This document shows, in pieces, positions 31,399 through 42,526 of a stretch of 64,000 bases of DNA. A model generated the notes under the pieces. That model was not told the origin of the DNA and searched no databases. It saw nothing but the letters and a program-made list of their open reading frames with translations. Source of the DNA: Draconibacterium sp. (lineage in GTDB: Bacteria; Bacteroidota; Bacteroidia; Bacteroidales; Prolixibacteraceae); contig JADIYN010000027.1 in assembly GCA_016705335.1 (NCBI GenBank), forward strand, positions 1 to 64,000, in the 5' to 3' direction. Positions within the stretch are counted from its first letter, which is position 1, and the number at the start of each line of letters is the position of its first letter. The translations under genes were made by a program, and so were the position numbers.

Positions 31399-33008
31399 AT
31401 GCAAAATGTACATGCTGCGAACGAAGCAAACTACCTGACCTATCAGGGAAAATATAAAGGTTTGCTCGGATGGATTTTATCAACCGACCATAAACGGATC
31501 GGTTTGCTTTATTTATATTCAATTATGACCATGTTTTCCGTTGGAGTTTTATTGGGACTGGCAATGAAATTTGAATTGCTTGCTCCCGGCAAAACCATTA
31601 TGGAAGCGAAAACCTACAATGCTACTTTTACGGTACATGGTGTTATTATGATTTTTATGGTTGTGATACCAGGTTTGCCGGCAGTTTTTGGTAATTTTTT
31701 AATGCCAATTATGATTGTTGCCAAGGATGTGGCTTTTCCTAAACTAAATTTACTTTCATGGTGGTTATATGTTTTGGGAGTTTGTTTGGTATTGTCAGCT
31801 ATTTTATTTGGGAATGGTACCCCCGACACAGGTTGGACTTTTTATGCTCCTTACAGTTTTAAAACCGGAGCGAATTTACTCCCGGCGGTCTTCGGGGCAT
31901 TTGTGCTGGGTTTCTCATCCATCCTGACTGGTCTGAATTTTCTGGTTACCATTCATCGATTACGTTGCCCCGGTTTAACATGGTCAAAACTGCCATTATT
32001 TGTTTGGACTTTATATGGCACTGCCTGGATTCAGTTACTGGCAACACCGGTTATTGGAATTACACTTGTATTGATAGCGCTTGAACGTATATTTGGGTTG
32101 GAGTTTTCGATCCGGCACTTGGCGGAGATCCAATTCTTTACCAACATTTATTTTGGATTTATTCCCACCCTGCAGTTTATATTATGATTCTGCCTGCAAT
32201 GGGAGCAATTTCTGAAATCATTCCAACTTTCTCGCAAAAACAGATTTTTGGATACGTAGCCCTCATCGCTTCAACAATGGCAATTGCCTTTGTAGGTTAC
32301 CTGGTTTGGGGCCACCACATGTTTACAGCCGGAATGAGTGGAACAGCACAATATTTTTTCTCTTTGCTCACTTTTATTGTTGCCATCCCGAGTGCAATTA
32401 AAGTATTTAACTGGATTGCGACCTTGTATAAAGGCTCAATTAATGTTCAAACTCCACTGTACTGGGCAGTATCTTTTATTTTTGTTTTTCTTATTGGAGG
32501 ATTGAGCGGATTGGTTTTGGGTGCACTTGCTGCCGATGTTCATGTGCATGATACAGCATTTGTCGTGGCACATTTCCATTACATTGTTTTTGGCGGAACA
32601 GGGTTTGCTTTTTGCTGCAATACATTACTGGTTTCCAAAAATTTATGGACGCATGTATGATAAAACCTGGGCTAACACAGGTTGGTTGATATTTTTCATT
32701 GGTTTTCTTGCCTTATACACTCCAATGTTTTATTTGGGAATGATGGGAATGCCGCGTCGTTATTACGATTACATGGAAGAATTTCACAGCGGAAATATCC
32801 TCAGTACTTTCGGTTCATGGATTATGGTTACTGGGTTCATCATCATTTTGATAAACCTCATCCGCTCCGCCAGAAAAGGGCCAAAAGCTGAAATGAATCC
32901 CTGGCATGGAAAAACATTGAATGGACCGTATCTTCACCACCTTCACTGGAAAACTTTGATGAAATTCCTGTAATTGCCGAAGATGACGGACCATATAACT
33001 ATAAATAA
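31399..33008 (+). CDS. coxA: cytochrome c oxidase subunit I, A2-type (frameshifted)
   Basis: Heme-copper catalytic subunit, about 537 residues over three frames. N-terminal LGWILSTDHKRIGLLYLY, low-spin heme region FTVHGVIMIFMVV and later HDTAFVVAHFHYIVFGG are diagnostic. Across a slip near 32100-32170 the channel motif reads FWIYSHPAVYIMILPAMG. The YSHPxV version, without the Glu of GHPEV, marks A2-type oxidases. Other slips lie near 32610 and 32920; the C terminus ends DDGPYNYK at 33008. The ATG at 31399 is preferred to an earlier TTG overlapping the SCO stop. Subunits III, IV and II follow. Confidence 0.9.
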
Positions 33009-33023
33009 ACCAAAATTGAATTT

Positions 33024-33642
33024 ATGGAACAAAATGCACATACTGAACACACACACTATGATGCGGAAGCTTCAAAAATAGGAATGTGGCTGTTTATTTT
33101 TACTGAATTGCTCCTTTTTGGAGGGCTTTTCATTGTATATTCCGTGTATCGGTTTATGAACCCTGAGGCTTTCACCTGGCAGCCAATGAACTGAACAGGA
33201 CAATTGGCGCAATAAACACTATTTTGCTTTTGGTAAGCAGTATGACAATTGCAATGTCAACCTCTACACTTCAACTTAAAAAGAAAGGTGCAACAATTGG
33301 GTTGCTGGCAATTACAATCATTATTGGAATCGTATTTCTTGTAAATAAATATTTCGAATGGGGAGTGAAGTTTGAACATGGAATCTGGCCCGGATCGGAA
33401 CATTTGTTAAATGACTTCAGTAAGGGCGAAATACTGTTTTTTGGGCTTTATTTTGTAATGACAGGATTACATGCACTGCACATAATTATCGGGTTGATAT
33501 TTATTCTGTTTGCGTGGTTCGCGTTCCAAAAGGTACAATTAACGAAAACCGTGCAGCTCTCCTTGAAAATGCAGGTTTGTACTGGCATTTGGTCGACCTT
33601 ATTTGGATTTTCCTTTTCCCCTTATTTTATTTAATAACCTAA
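33024..33642 (+). CDS. coxC: cytochrome c oxidase subunit III (frameshifted)
   Basis: Membrane subunit of the caa3 oxidase, about 206 residues. It starts MEQNAHTEHTHYDAEASKIGMW and continues with FTELLLFGGLFIVYSVYR, the first conserved subunit III segment with its Glu. After a slip near 33190, LNRTIGAINTILLLVSSM follows, then EILFFGLYFVMTGLHALHIIIGL, a typical subunit III signature. A second slip near 33530 leads to ALLENAGLYWHLVDLIWIFLFPLFYLIT, the strongly conserved family C terminus. It lies 15 nt after coxA and 13 nt before the subunit IV gene. Confidence 0.88.
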
Positions 33643-33655
33643 TAACTAAAATAAT

Positions 33656-33940
33656 ATGTCTGAAGAAAAACACCATGTTGTGCCTTACCGCGTTTATGTT
33701 ATAATCCTTTTAGCGTTGATAGCACTGACATTTTCGTCAATCGAGATTACAAGAATTGAACTGGGAGCATACACAGTTGCAGGGGCATTGATTTTTGCAA
33801 GTATTAAATCTTACTTGGTTTTAACCTATTTCATGCACCTCAAGTACGATAAAAAATACATTGTGGCAATGGTTGTATTTGTATTTGCCCTATTTCTTGT
33901 TGTGATAATAATTACTTTTTTAGATTATTTATATAGATAA
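33656..33940 (+). CDS. cytochrome c oxidase subunit IV (prokaryotic type)
   Basis: Small hydrophobic subunit of 94 residues, intact. Three helices are visible: YRVYVIILLALIALTFSSI, YTVAGALIFASIKSYLVLTYFMHL and YIVAMVVFVFALFLVVIIITF. The KSYLVLTYFMHLKYD stretch is typical of the bacterial COX4_pro family. It sits between coxC and coxB, the usual place. The subunit is non-catalytic and stabilises the complex. Confidence 0.85.
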   Translation: MSEEKHHVVPYRVYVIILLALIALTFSSIEITRIELGAYTVAGALIFASIKSYLVLTYFMHLKYDKKYIVAMVVFVFALFLVVIIITFLDYLYR

Positions 33941-33945
33941 CAGAT

Positions 33946-34892
33946 ATGTATAGTCCAGAACTTACGCAAGCATCCAATTTTGTACAGGGAGTTGATACAG
34001 CATTTCTTGTAATTTTGGGTATATCGTTCTTTTTCCTGATTTCTTTAACGGTTATAATGATTTATTTCATTTATAAATACAACAATAAACGACATCCGGT
34101 AGCAACTCAAATTCATGGAAGTACACTCTTGAAATTGTTTGGACAGTTATCCCGTTTATTCTTACCATGGTGATGTTTTATTATGGATGGGCTGGTTGGA
34201 AACCAATGCAAAAGCTCCGAAAGATGCGATGGAAGTAACTGTTATCGGGAGGATGTGGAATTTTAGTTACGAATATGAAAACGGAAGACGAACTGATACG
34301 CTTTTCGTTCCCAAAGATCAGGCAGTAAAACTTAACCTGAAAGCGATGGACGTTTTGCACAGTTTTTATATTCCGGCATTTCGGGTAAAACAGGATATGG
34401 TTCCTAACAAGAAAGATAATTTTATGTGGTTCATACCGCAACGCGTTGGTGTTTATGAAGTTTTTTGTGCCGAATACTGTGGTTTGCAACATTCATACAT
34501 GTATTCAAGTGTTAAAGTAATGGAAAACAGCGATTTTCAGAAATGGATAACTGATACAACACAGGTTGCCGCTGCTGCAAATATTGAATCGCCCGGAGCC
34601 ACAGGAAAAAAGATTATGCAAAATATTGGTTGTTTTGCCTGCCACACCATTGACGGAACAAAATTAGTTGGACCAAGTTTTAAAGGAATATGGGAGAAGA
34701 ACAAACTGTTGTAACCGGAAAGAAACAAGAAAAGTTAAAGTTGACGAAGAATATATAACCCGATCGATATACGATCCAAATGCGGATGTTGTAGAAGGAT
34801 TTATGAAAGGTTTAATGGTTTCGTACAACGGGCAACTTTCGGAAGATGATATTGCAAGTATTATAGAATACCTTAAAACGGTAAGTAAGTAG
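33946..34892 (+). CDS. coxB: cytochrome c oxidase subunit II with C-terminal cytochrome c, caa3 type (frameshifted)
   Basis: Subunit II with two N-terminal helices and a cupredoxin domain carrying CuA. The ligand set is visible in DVLHSFYIPAFRVKQDM and FCAEYCGLQHSYM. After about 30 linker residues comes a fused cytochrome c with CFACHTIDGTKLVGPSF and a distal Met in VEGFMKGLMVSYN, which defines a caa3-type enzyme taking electrons through its own heme c. Slips lie near 34140 and 34700. Repaired length is about 315 residues. Gene order SCO-I-III-IV-II-ctaB is that of a complete oxidase operon. Confidence 0.9.
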
Positions 34893-34926
34893 GAGAAATC
34901 AGATGAAACCTGCGTGATAACAAACA

Positions 34927-35575
34927 ATGAAATATACAAAAAATATTTCCGAATTGGGCAAAGTACTTATTTCTTGGCCAATTGCTTTCCTTGCGTTTCG
35001 CACTACCGGGTACATCATGTTTACAGGCGAATTAAATTCTCAGGGTTGGTTATTGGCGCTGGGGGTTTTTTTATGTCGTGCAGTTCGAGCGCACTCAACC
35101 ATTGGCAGGAAAGCGAAACCGATGCAAAAATGCCACGCACAAAAACCGCCCAATTCCTTCGGGTAAAATCAGCAGGAACGGAGCATTTGCAGTTGCAGTT
35201 GGTTTTGCTGCAATTGGTTCGGCAATTTTAATTTTTACAAATCCAATTATTGCATTAATTCTGAGTTGGGTAACACTTTTCTTTTACAATATTGTTTATA
35301 CTCCACTAAAAAAAGTATCAGCTTTTGCTGTAATACCCGGCTCCATGGTTGGTGCATTACCACCGATGATTGGCTGGGCAGGTGCTGGAGGAAGTTTGAC
35401 TTCAGAAATTATTTTATTGGTGGCAACTTTCTTTTTTATTGGACAAATTCCACATTTTTGGCTGCTTCTAATGATGTTTGGCGATCAATATAAACTGGCA
35501 GGAATGCCAAGTTTAAACCAGATTTTTAACGAAAATCAATTAAAAAGAATTACATATACCTGGGTATTAGTTGCT
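34927..35575 (+). pseudogene. ctaB: protoheme IX farnesyltransferase CtaB, 3'-truncated and frameshifted
   Basis: UbiA-type membrane prenyltransferase converting heme B to heme O for the adjacent oxidase. After TTGYIMFTGELNSQGWLLALG, the prenyl site reads ALNHWQESETDAKMPRTK in one frame and NRPIPSGKISRNGAFAVAVG in the next, with slips near 35070 and 35140. VFYNIVYTPLKK-like, GALPPMIGWAGAGG and IGQIPHFWLLLMMFGDQYKLAGMP follow. After NQLKRITYTWVLV the frame runs into the antisense of ppx: about 80-90 C-terminal residues (two or three helices) are missing. This is a loss at one point, not a frame slip, and either a real deletion or an assembly join. Confidence 0.75.
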
Positions 35576-35577
35576 CT

Positions 35578-36397
35578 ATTAAAATCACTGCCGGAACTAT
35601 CAAATCAACACGAACATAATCCATACCTTTCATTGTCATTCTTTCTTCACGGGTGGATTGAATCAGTTTTTCATAAATCATGTGGAAATCAGCAAGCAGT
35701 ATTTCCTGTGTTTTTCGTAGTTTTTCGCCGGGATTAACTTTGTCAATCATATCGGCAATGGTATCAAAACGCACCGGAACAACCTACCAAAGTTTTTACA
35801 TTTTCAACTTTACATTTTTCGAAAGCATTTTTATGTGCTTCAGTAAAAAGGTTTTGAAGGATTTTAATTTCTTCAGTTTGAATCGGATCAGAAAGATTGA
35901 ACTTATTGATTACCCGCGCCATTCCGGTAGGTTGGCTTTCTTTCCAAAGCATTTCTTTTTTATGGGCAACAATCAGTTCGTTGCTGCCGCCGCCAATATC
36001 GAGAATTACAGCCTGGTTTTTAAGTTCGGAGAAAGCAAGTAAAACCCCTTTGAAAATAAGTTCGGCCTCTTTTTCGCCAGAAACAATTTTTACCAGCCAA
36101 CCTGAATTTTCACCCAATGCTTCAAGAAATTGTATTTTGTTATTGGCAGTGCGAACTGCCGAAGTTGCAATAACACGTATTTTTTCAACCTTGTATTTTT
36201 CAATTATTTCCTTCTGAATTTGAAATGATTTAATTGTTCTATCGATTGCTTCGGGGCTGATTTCATTGTCCTTGATTTTATTATCGCCCAATCTTACATG
36301 TTGTTTGCTTTGGTGCAGAATGTTAAAACCGTTATGGTTTGTTTCTGCAATAAGCAAATTACAGGTATTGGTTCCAAGGTCGATTAGCAAGTTTCAT
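35578..36397 (-). pseudogene. ppx: Ppx/GppA exopolyphosphatase family protein, 3'-truncated and frameshifted
   Basis: Actin-like ATPase-fold phosphatase acting on polyphosphate or (p)ppGpp. Motifs: LIDLGTNTCNLLIAETN (phosphate 1), RVIATSAVRTANN, and VILDIGGGSNELIVAHK (phosphate 2). The ATG at 36397 (MKLA, then a slip near 36388) is the preferred start. A slip near 35770 joins GCSGAF to DTIADMIDKVNPGEKLRKTQE. The reading stays family-like through GMDYVRVDLIVPAVILI and is then replaced by antisense ctaB sequence, so perhaps 30-40 terminal residues are absent. Its 3' end meets that of ctaB at about 35578. Confidence 0.75.
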
Positions 36398-36429
36398 TGG
36401 TGAAAATAAAATCCTGAATTTAGTTCAAA

Positions 36430-39107
36430 TCAATGAATATTAAAAGTATAAATCCCGGCTTCAAGCGATATTTTCGTGTATTTTTCAAATACTTCTACAA
36501 CTTTTGCTCCTTTCATTTTTGAAATTTCCTTTGAGTTTGAAATTTCATCAGTTTTTAAAAAAAGGTAGCAGAACTGTTTGGCGGAACAGAAACATCATAA
36601 ATTAAATTGTCTGTTTCTTTCCCATTTCGAAATAATTTTTCCGAAGGTCAATCGTGACTCGCTTCAAAATGCTCAAGCGAAGGAACAAAATTCGGTTTCA
36701 AAATGATGTTTTTAAAACCCGGATTTTCGGGGTCGGGGAAAATGCCACCTATCCCTTTGTAAAACCACGCGCCAATTTCACCAAACATGATGTGGTTCAT
36801 CGATAAATCTCTGTCGGATGTAATATCCCAATTTTCGTAAAGTGTTGTTGCACCGTTTTTTATCCACCAACCCCAAGATGGGTAGGTTTCCTGTAATGCA
36901 ACTTCGTATGCCAGTTCAGCATATCCATTTTCGCTCAAAGCATTCAAAATTGCTTTAGTCCCTAGCAAACCAACGTCAATATGTTTGTTATCCTGAATTA
37001 CACGGTTTGCAAGGTTTTCAGCGACTTTGCTTTTCAAACTGTCAGGAACAATTCCCCAGTACAACGCAACACTCAATTCAGTTTGCAAGCCGCTTCCGTA
37101 AATCCCCGTTTCTTTATTCAAATATTTTTTGTTGATCGCATTTTTTATTTTTCGGCTAATCCGGTGTATTTCTCAAAGTCGGATTGATGTCCAAAAAGTT
37201 GAGCAGCTTTTGCCAAAATAGTAACATCGGTGTAATAATAAACTGAGGACGTAAACTCTTTTGGAGATTTCGATTTTACAGGAACCCAATCACCCAATCC
37301 CCATTCGGTCAATCCTTCAGGGCTTTCTGAATTGATGTGATCGATATATCGTTTTATATTTTCGTAGCACAACTCAAGCAAATGCGAATCGCCATAAAAC
37401 AGATAAATATTCCAGGGAATGATTGCAATAGTGCTTGTCCAATCGGGACCATTTGCCCATGTGTGACCCCAACCACTTGTTGGGATTATTGCAGGCAAAA
37501 CGCCATTCGGTTGTTGTTCATCGCGGTGGTCGGCCAACCATTTTTCATAAATCGTAATACCGTCAAAATTGTATAATCCCGTTTCAATGGCAATATGCGC
37601 ATCGCCGGTCCAACCGTTTTTTTCGCGTTGCGGACAATCGGTTGGGTAGCCAAATAAATTGGATAAATATGAATTATTTGTGGCTTCCCATATTTTATCC
37701 AGGGTTGGGTTTGACGAATTAATTTTTCCGGCAACCGGAATATCGCTGTGCATGAAATAGGCTGTCAAACTTTCCTTGTTCAGTTCAATCGGTTTGCTGC
37801 TTTTCACCTCAACATATTGAAACCCTTTGTAATTAAAATGAGGCATAAATTCATCTTCACCACCACTTAAAATATAAATGTCGGTTGCAAACGGATCAGA
37901 ATCATTGGTCGGTCGGTAATGAACATCAATATTCGACAAATCTGCTTTGCCATCTTTTCCCAACCGTTCAGCATGAATTAATCTAACTTCAGTTCCTTCT
38001 GCGCCTTTTATTTTCAGTTTTGAAACTCCTGAAACATTCCTACCAAAATCAAAAAGATAATTTGTGTCACTGAATTTTATCAATTCATTTGTAGGAATTT
38101 CCTGAACATTTCGGATAGGATGCAGGTTTTGCGAAACAATATTGTTTGATGGCGAACTGACCGGAATCGCATCTTTCCAACTCGAATCATCAAATCCGGG
38201 ATTGTTCCAACCGTTTTGTTTTAATCGCGCATCTTGGTGTTCAGCGGTGTAGATGCGAATCGGTTCCAGTTGAAATAATTTGTTTTGTACTATCAGAATA
38301 AGTAATGTGCAAATCCATACAGAATTTTGGGCGAGCGCGCCAAGGCGCTTCATCAAAATACCAAACAGCGGTGGATTGATGGTTGTACCAACCGTTTCCG
38401 AGCAAAACCCCAACTGCATTTTCACCTTCATGAAGCAAGTTTGTAACATCATGGGTAACATACAAAATACGTCTATCGAAACGCGTGTACATTGGGTCGA
38501 GCCGGTGGTTGCCCACTTTTCGCCATTAATATATAATTCATATAAACCGCCAACCGCAATATAAGCCCGGGCCGATTGAATGGTTTTAGATGCAGTAAAT
38601 TCTTTTCGGAACCAGGGTGCAGGTTTCAAATCAATATCGCGGGTATCGCTTATCCAGTCGCCCTGCCAGTTTTTAATGTTCATCATTCCTGTTTCGAAAC
38701 CTGAAACTGGCGACCACTTTGAAGCGATGCCATTTTCGTCCCAGATTTTAACGCACCAAAAATACTTTGTAAAAGGATTTAACGAACTTCCGGCATAAAC
38801 AGCCATTGAAAGTCCTGTATTTATTTTTCCTGAATCCCAATGATTTCCTTTCCCTTTTTCTATTGCAAGTGAATCGGTTCCAACAATAATTTCATAAGCA
38901 GTTTGATATTTCCCCGGTTTATCGGTTTAAATCTGCCAAACAAAACGCGGATAAGGTGAATCAATCCCAATTGGATTCACCAAATACTCACATTTCAAAT
39001 TTGCAACTTGAACTTCGTTTTTCGATTTATGGCAAGAAAAGCCGATAAAAACAAGTACTCAGAAGAAAAAGGAAAAAGTTAACTGCTGAAAATTTTGAAT
39101 AGTTCAT
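36430..39107 (-). CDS. alpha-L-rhamnosidase, GH78 family lipoprotein (frameshifted)
   Basis: Secreted glycosidase releasing terminal alpha-L-rhamnose from plant or algal glycans. The start at 39107 gives MNYSKFSAVNFFLFLLS, and after a slip FIGFSCHKS, a lipobox, so it is probably surface or periplasmic. The N-terminal region has ECEYL-like KCEYLVNPIGIDSPYPRFVW. Then come RAYIAVGGLYELYING, TDCPQREKNGWTGDAHI and the (alpha/alpha)6 barrel with LTEWGLGDWVPV, all GH78 features. The C-terminal segment includes SMNHIMFGEIGAWFYKGIGGI. Slips lie near 39025, 38935, 38510, 38235, 37145 and 36650. Repaired length is about 892 residues. It is divergent from terC. Confidence 0.85.
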
Positions 39108-39148
39108 TTGATCACGGTTTGGGAATAAAGATAATTGAATTCCCTTTT

Positions 39149-39217
<69 letters not shown>

Positions 39218-39252
39218 CGAAATTCATTTAATTTGCACCTAAAAAATAATAC

Positions 39253-39967
39253 ATGGAATTTTTACTTCAACCCGAAACCTACATTTCGCTTGTTACGCTT
39301 ACATTTTTGGAGATTGTACTTGGTATCGACAATATTATTTTTATTTCGATAATAACCGATCGGTTGCCGCAGGAAAGTCAAAAACGTACCCGGACAATCG
39401 GACTGATATTGGCTCTGTTAATGCGTATTATTTTGTTGTCGTTTATCACTTTTATCATTCAAATGAAAGAACCGCTTTTTACTATCGGCGAACATCCATT
39501 TTCGGTACGTGACATAATTTTGCTTGTGGGCGGAACATTTCTATTAGCTAAAAGCGTGTCAGAAATCCACGAGAAAGTAGAGGGAGTGCACGAACAAAAA
39601 GTAACAACAAAAAAACATTCGTTTGGTTATGTAATCTTTCAGATTTTAGTGCTTGATATTGTGTTTTCATTCGACTCGATATTAACCGCAATCGGGCTTT
39701 CCAAACAATTGCCAATAATGATTACTGCCATAATAATCGCAATGATTGTGATGATTTATTTTGTGGAAATAATTAGTCGTTTCATCAATAAACATCCCAC
39801 TTTTCAGGTGTTGGCACTTTCGTTTTTAATATTGATTGGATTCATGCTCATTTTAGACGGGTTCCATTTCGAAATTCCAAAAGGCTATATTTATTTTGCG
39901 CTGTTCTTTTCGGTAATGGTTGAAATGGTAAATATGAAATTGAGAAAAAGGAAAACCTGTAGCTTGA
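39253..39967 (+). CDS. TerC family integral membrane protein (possible 3' frameshift)
   Basis: Seven-helix membrane protein of the TerC family, linked in other bacteria to metal-ion (manganese) efflux or tellurite resistance. Motifs: LTFLEIVLGIDNIIFISI and QILVLDIVFSFDSILTAIG, the paired acidic sites in the two helical halves. The frame is clean to VEMVNMKLRKRK near 39955. The open frame then adds about 25 odd residues, while a one-base repair gives KPVA and a stop at 39967, a more family-like end of about 238 residues. The T-rich tract lies just upstream. It is separated from the sugar operon by repeated TGTAACA sites. Confidence 0.85.
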
Positions 39968-39981
39968 TTTATTTTTGTCAA

Positions 39982-40068
39982 TGTAACATCTGTTACAATC
40001 ATGTTACATACCTCCAAAAGCCTTTATTTTCAGGGTAAAAAGTAACATAAAGACTGCACTGTGTAACA
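39982..40068. promoter_or_regulatory. repeated TGTAACA/TGTTACA operator-like sites before the sugar operon
   Basis: TGTAACAtcTGTTACA (39982-39997) is a perfect 7-2-7 palindrome. Further half-sites are TGTTACA at 40002-40008, AGTAACA at 40041-40047 and TGTAACA at 40062-40068. All lie in the 160-nt gap before the sugar porter. Five copies of one heptamer in 90 nt is not expected by chance and suggests a repressor or activator site for the sugar genes. Confidence 0.6.
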
Positions 40069-40130
40069 TAGCTTAAATATGAAAATTTAAAGTTGGTGTA
40101 CATTTGAATTGAACTAAAACTTCAATTTCA

Positions 40131-41473
40131 ATGAAACAGCAAAATGTTTTAACAGTAGCAATCGTAATCGCACTCGGTGGATTTCTTTTTGGATATGATA
40201 TCGCTATGATGTCGGGAACTACATCACAATTAGAAACTACATTTAATTTAAACAGCACATGGCTTGGATTCACAATTGCTATTGCAATTCTCGGAACAAT
40301 CATTGGGACATTAATAATTGGCAAGCCAGCCGAAAAATATGGCCGGAAAAGCTCATTAATTGTATTGTCTGGTATGTTTGCTGTTTCAACTATTGGAAGT
40401 GCAACCGCTTTTAACTGGGAAATGCTTTTGTTTTTCCGTTTTATTACGGGGGTGTTGCTTGGTTGTATAACAGTAATAACACCAATGTTTATTGCCGAAA
40501 TTTCGCCGGCAAAAAACGGGGACAGTTGGTTTTGCTCAATCAGTTTTTTGTGGTTTCTGCAATTTTTATGGCCTTTGTGGTAAACTATCTACTGGCACAG
40601 GCTTTTACAGAATCATCATGGAGATGGATGATTGGAGTTGAGTTTATTCCTGCAGTCCTGTTTTTTGGCTTACTTTTTATCGTTCCCGAAAGTCCCCGCT
40701 GGTTGGTTAATCAAAACCGCAGCGAGGAAGCATTAATAGTTTTTACCCGTGTAAAAGCTGAAAATCCGGCAGAAGAGGTTGCTATAGTTATGAATTCAGT
40801 TGAACAGGAACTAAAATTGGGCCACGGGAATTTGTTTGTTAAAGAAAACCGTTTCCCTGTAATGATTGCCATTTTAATTGCAGCTTTTAATCAATTAGCC
40901 GGAATTAATGCCATTATGATTTACGCTCCCCGAGTTTTCGAAATGGCTGGTTTTGCAAGCAATTCGGCATTATTACAATCCATTTCAATTGGCGCCACCA
41001 ATTTGCTTTTTACATTTATAGCCCTCTTTTTAATCGATCGTTACGGAAGACGGACATTGTTAATGGCTGGTTCGGTTGGAATGGTGTTTTTTCTGGGAAT
41101 GTTGTCAAAAGCATTTTTCACCAACAATTTTAGTGAACTCGGCGGTTACGGTGTAATGATCTATCTGATGGGTTTCATTGCATTTTTTGCTTTTTCACAG
41201 GGAGCAGTTTTGTGGGTCGTTATCTCCGAAATATTCCCAAATAAAGTCCGCTCAAAAGGACAGGCACTTGGAAGTTTTACCCATTGGATTTTCGCAGCAG
41301 CTATAATCTGGGGCTTTCCTGTTATAAACAACAGTGTTGGAGGTGGTATTTCATTTGGTTTTTTCGCTGTTATGATGGTACTACATTTCTTTTTTGCCTG
41401 GAAAATACTTCCCGAAACAAAAGGAAAATCACTGGAAGAAATCCAGGTTGATATGCAAAAACGAAATAAATAA
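40131..41473 (+). CDS. MFS sugar porter (one frameshift)
   Basis: Twelve-helix sugar:proton symporter of the major facilitator sugar porter family, about 447 residues. Landmarks: GGFLFGYDIAMMSG in helix 1, the loop motif GKPAEKYGRKSSLI, PESPRWLV between halves, NQLAGINAIMIYAPRVFE in helix 7, LIDRYGRRTLL in the second loop, and the end PETKGKSLEEIQ. A slip near 40520 (in ISPAKNRG) splits it in two. It is the first gene of a plus-strand operon with a PfkB sugar kinase and SusCD. Similarity to the fructose transporter of Bacteroides fructan loci is plausible but not proven. Confidence 0.88.
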
Positions 41474-41620
41474 TCAGGCCCCTCCTAACCTCCCCGAAGG
41501 GGAGGAACATAATCCATTAGTTGGATAAGGGAGGCAAACGAAAAGAAAAATTAAAAAATAATAACAAAGTGTTTCCAAAAGTCAACCTTGGGGGATTTAG
41601 GGGGCTAAAATTACAGAATC
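41474..41620. repeat. intergenic C/G-rich dispersed repeat, copy 2
   Basis: The porter-kinase spacer has GGCCCCTCCTAACCTCCCCGAAGGGGAGG (about 41478-41506), a CCCC/GGGG hairpin, and TTGGGGGATTTAGGGGGCT (41589-41607). The latter is the reverse complement of the element at 23256-23271, at the opposite end of the window. It interrupts an otherwise tight operon. Confidence 0.6.
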
Positions 41621-42516
41621 ATGCAAATTAAAAACAACGAAATTTTATGTATTGGCGAAGTTCTTTGGGACAGGCTTCCGTCGGGTGCAAAACCCGGAGG
41701 CGCCCCAATGAATGTTGCATTGCACTTAAATGCCATCGGGCAAAATGTTTCAATTGCTAGTCGAATTGGAAACGATGCGCCCGGGACTGAACTAAAGTCT
41801 TTCTTGAAAACTCAGGATTGACCACTGAATTTATTCAGATTGACGAACATTTACCTACGAGCGAAGTGCTTGTGCATTTGGACGAAAACAATAACGCTAC
41901 TTACGAAATTTGTGAACCGGTTGCCTGGGATAATCTCGAATTAACCGATTCGTTAATAGCAAAAGCCCGGGAGGCTGGACTTCTTATTTACGGTTCGCTG
42001 GCATCGCGAAACCCAATGTCGCGAAGAACAATCATGCAACTGCTTGAAAACGATGCGGTAAAATTGATTGATGTAAATTTCAGAAAACCGTATGATACGC
42101 AGGAAGTAGTTGAAAAACTGCTTGAAAAAACTGACATCGTAAAACTAAACGATGAAGAACTGGTGGCATTTGCCCAATGGTACAATAAACACAAACACGA
42201 CGAACAAAGCCTTGTAAAATGGTTTGCAACACAGTACAACCTGAAAATGGTTTGTGTAACCAAGGGCGAAAAAGGTGCGTTACTTTATTACGAAGGTGCT
42301 TTTTATGAGCATCCGGGATTTAAAGTTAATGCTGTGGATACAGTTGGTGCAGGCGATGCATTTCTTGCCGGATTAATCGCCTCGTTACTCGATAAAAAAT
42401 CGCTTCCTGATGCTTTGGCTTTTGCTTGTGCAACGGGAGCTTTTGTTGCCTCAAAAGCCGGAGCCACTCCGGCTTATGATATGAAAGAGATTGAAAAAAT
42501 TCTATTAAACATCTAA
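41621..42516 (+). CDS. PfkB family carbohydrate kinase, fructokinase-like (one frameshift)
   Basis: Cytoplasmic ribokinase-fold sugar kinase. It starts MQIKNNEILCIGEVLWDRLP. GGAPMNVALHLNAIG is PfkB signature 1 and binds the sugar, and VNAVDTVGAGDAFLAGLIAS is signature 2 with the catalytic Asp. A slip near 41810 in the SFLK(T)QD region splits it; repaired length is about 298 residues. IGEVLWDRLPSGAKPGGAP is typical of bacterial fructokinases, which phosphorylate fructose. It follows the porter after a repeat-containing gap and lies 10 nt before susC. Fructose specificity is an inference from context and start motif. Confidence 0.8.
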
Positions 42517-42526
42517 TTTTTAAATT

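Noticed and set aside
35078..35737. A longer CtaB with a novel C-terminal extension
   Set aside because: The extra residues after 35578 are the antisense translation of ppx; they contain no membrane helices as CtaB should.
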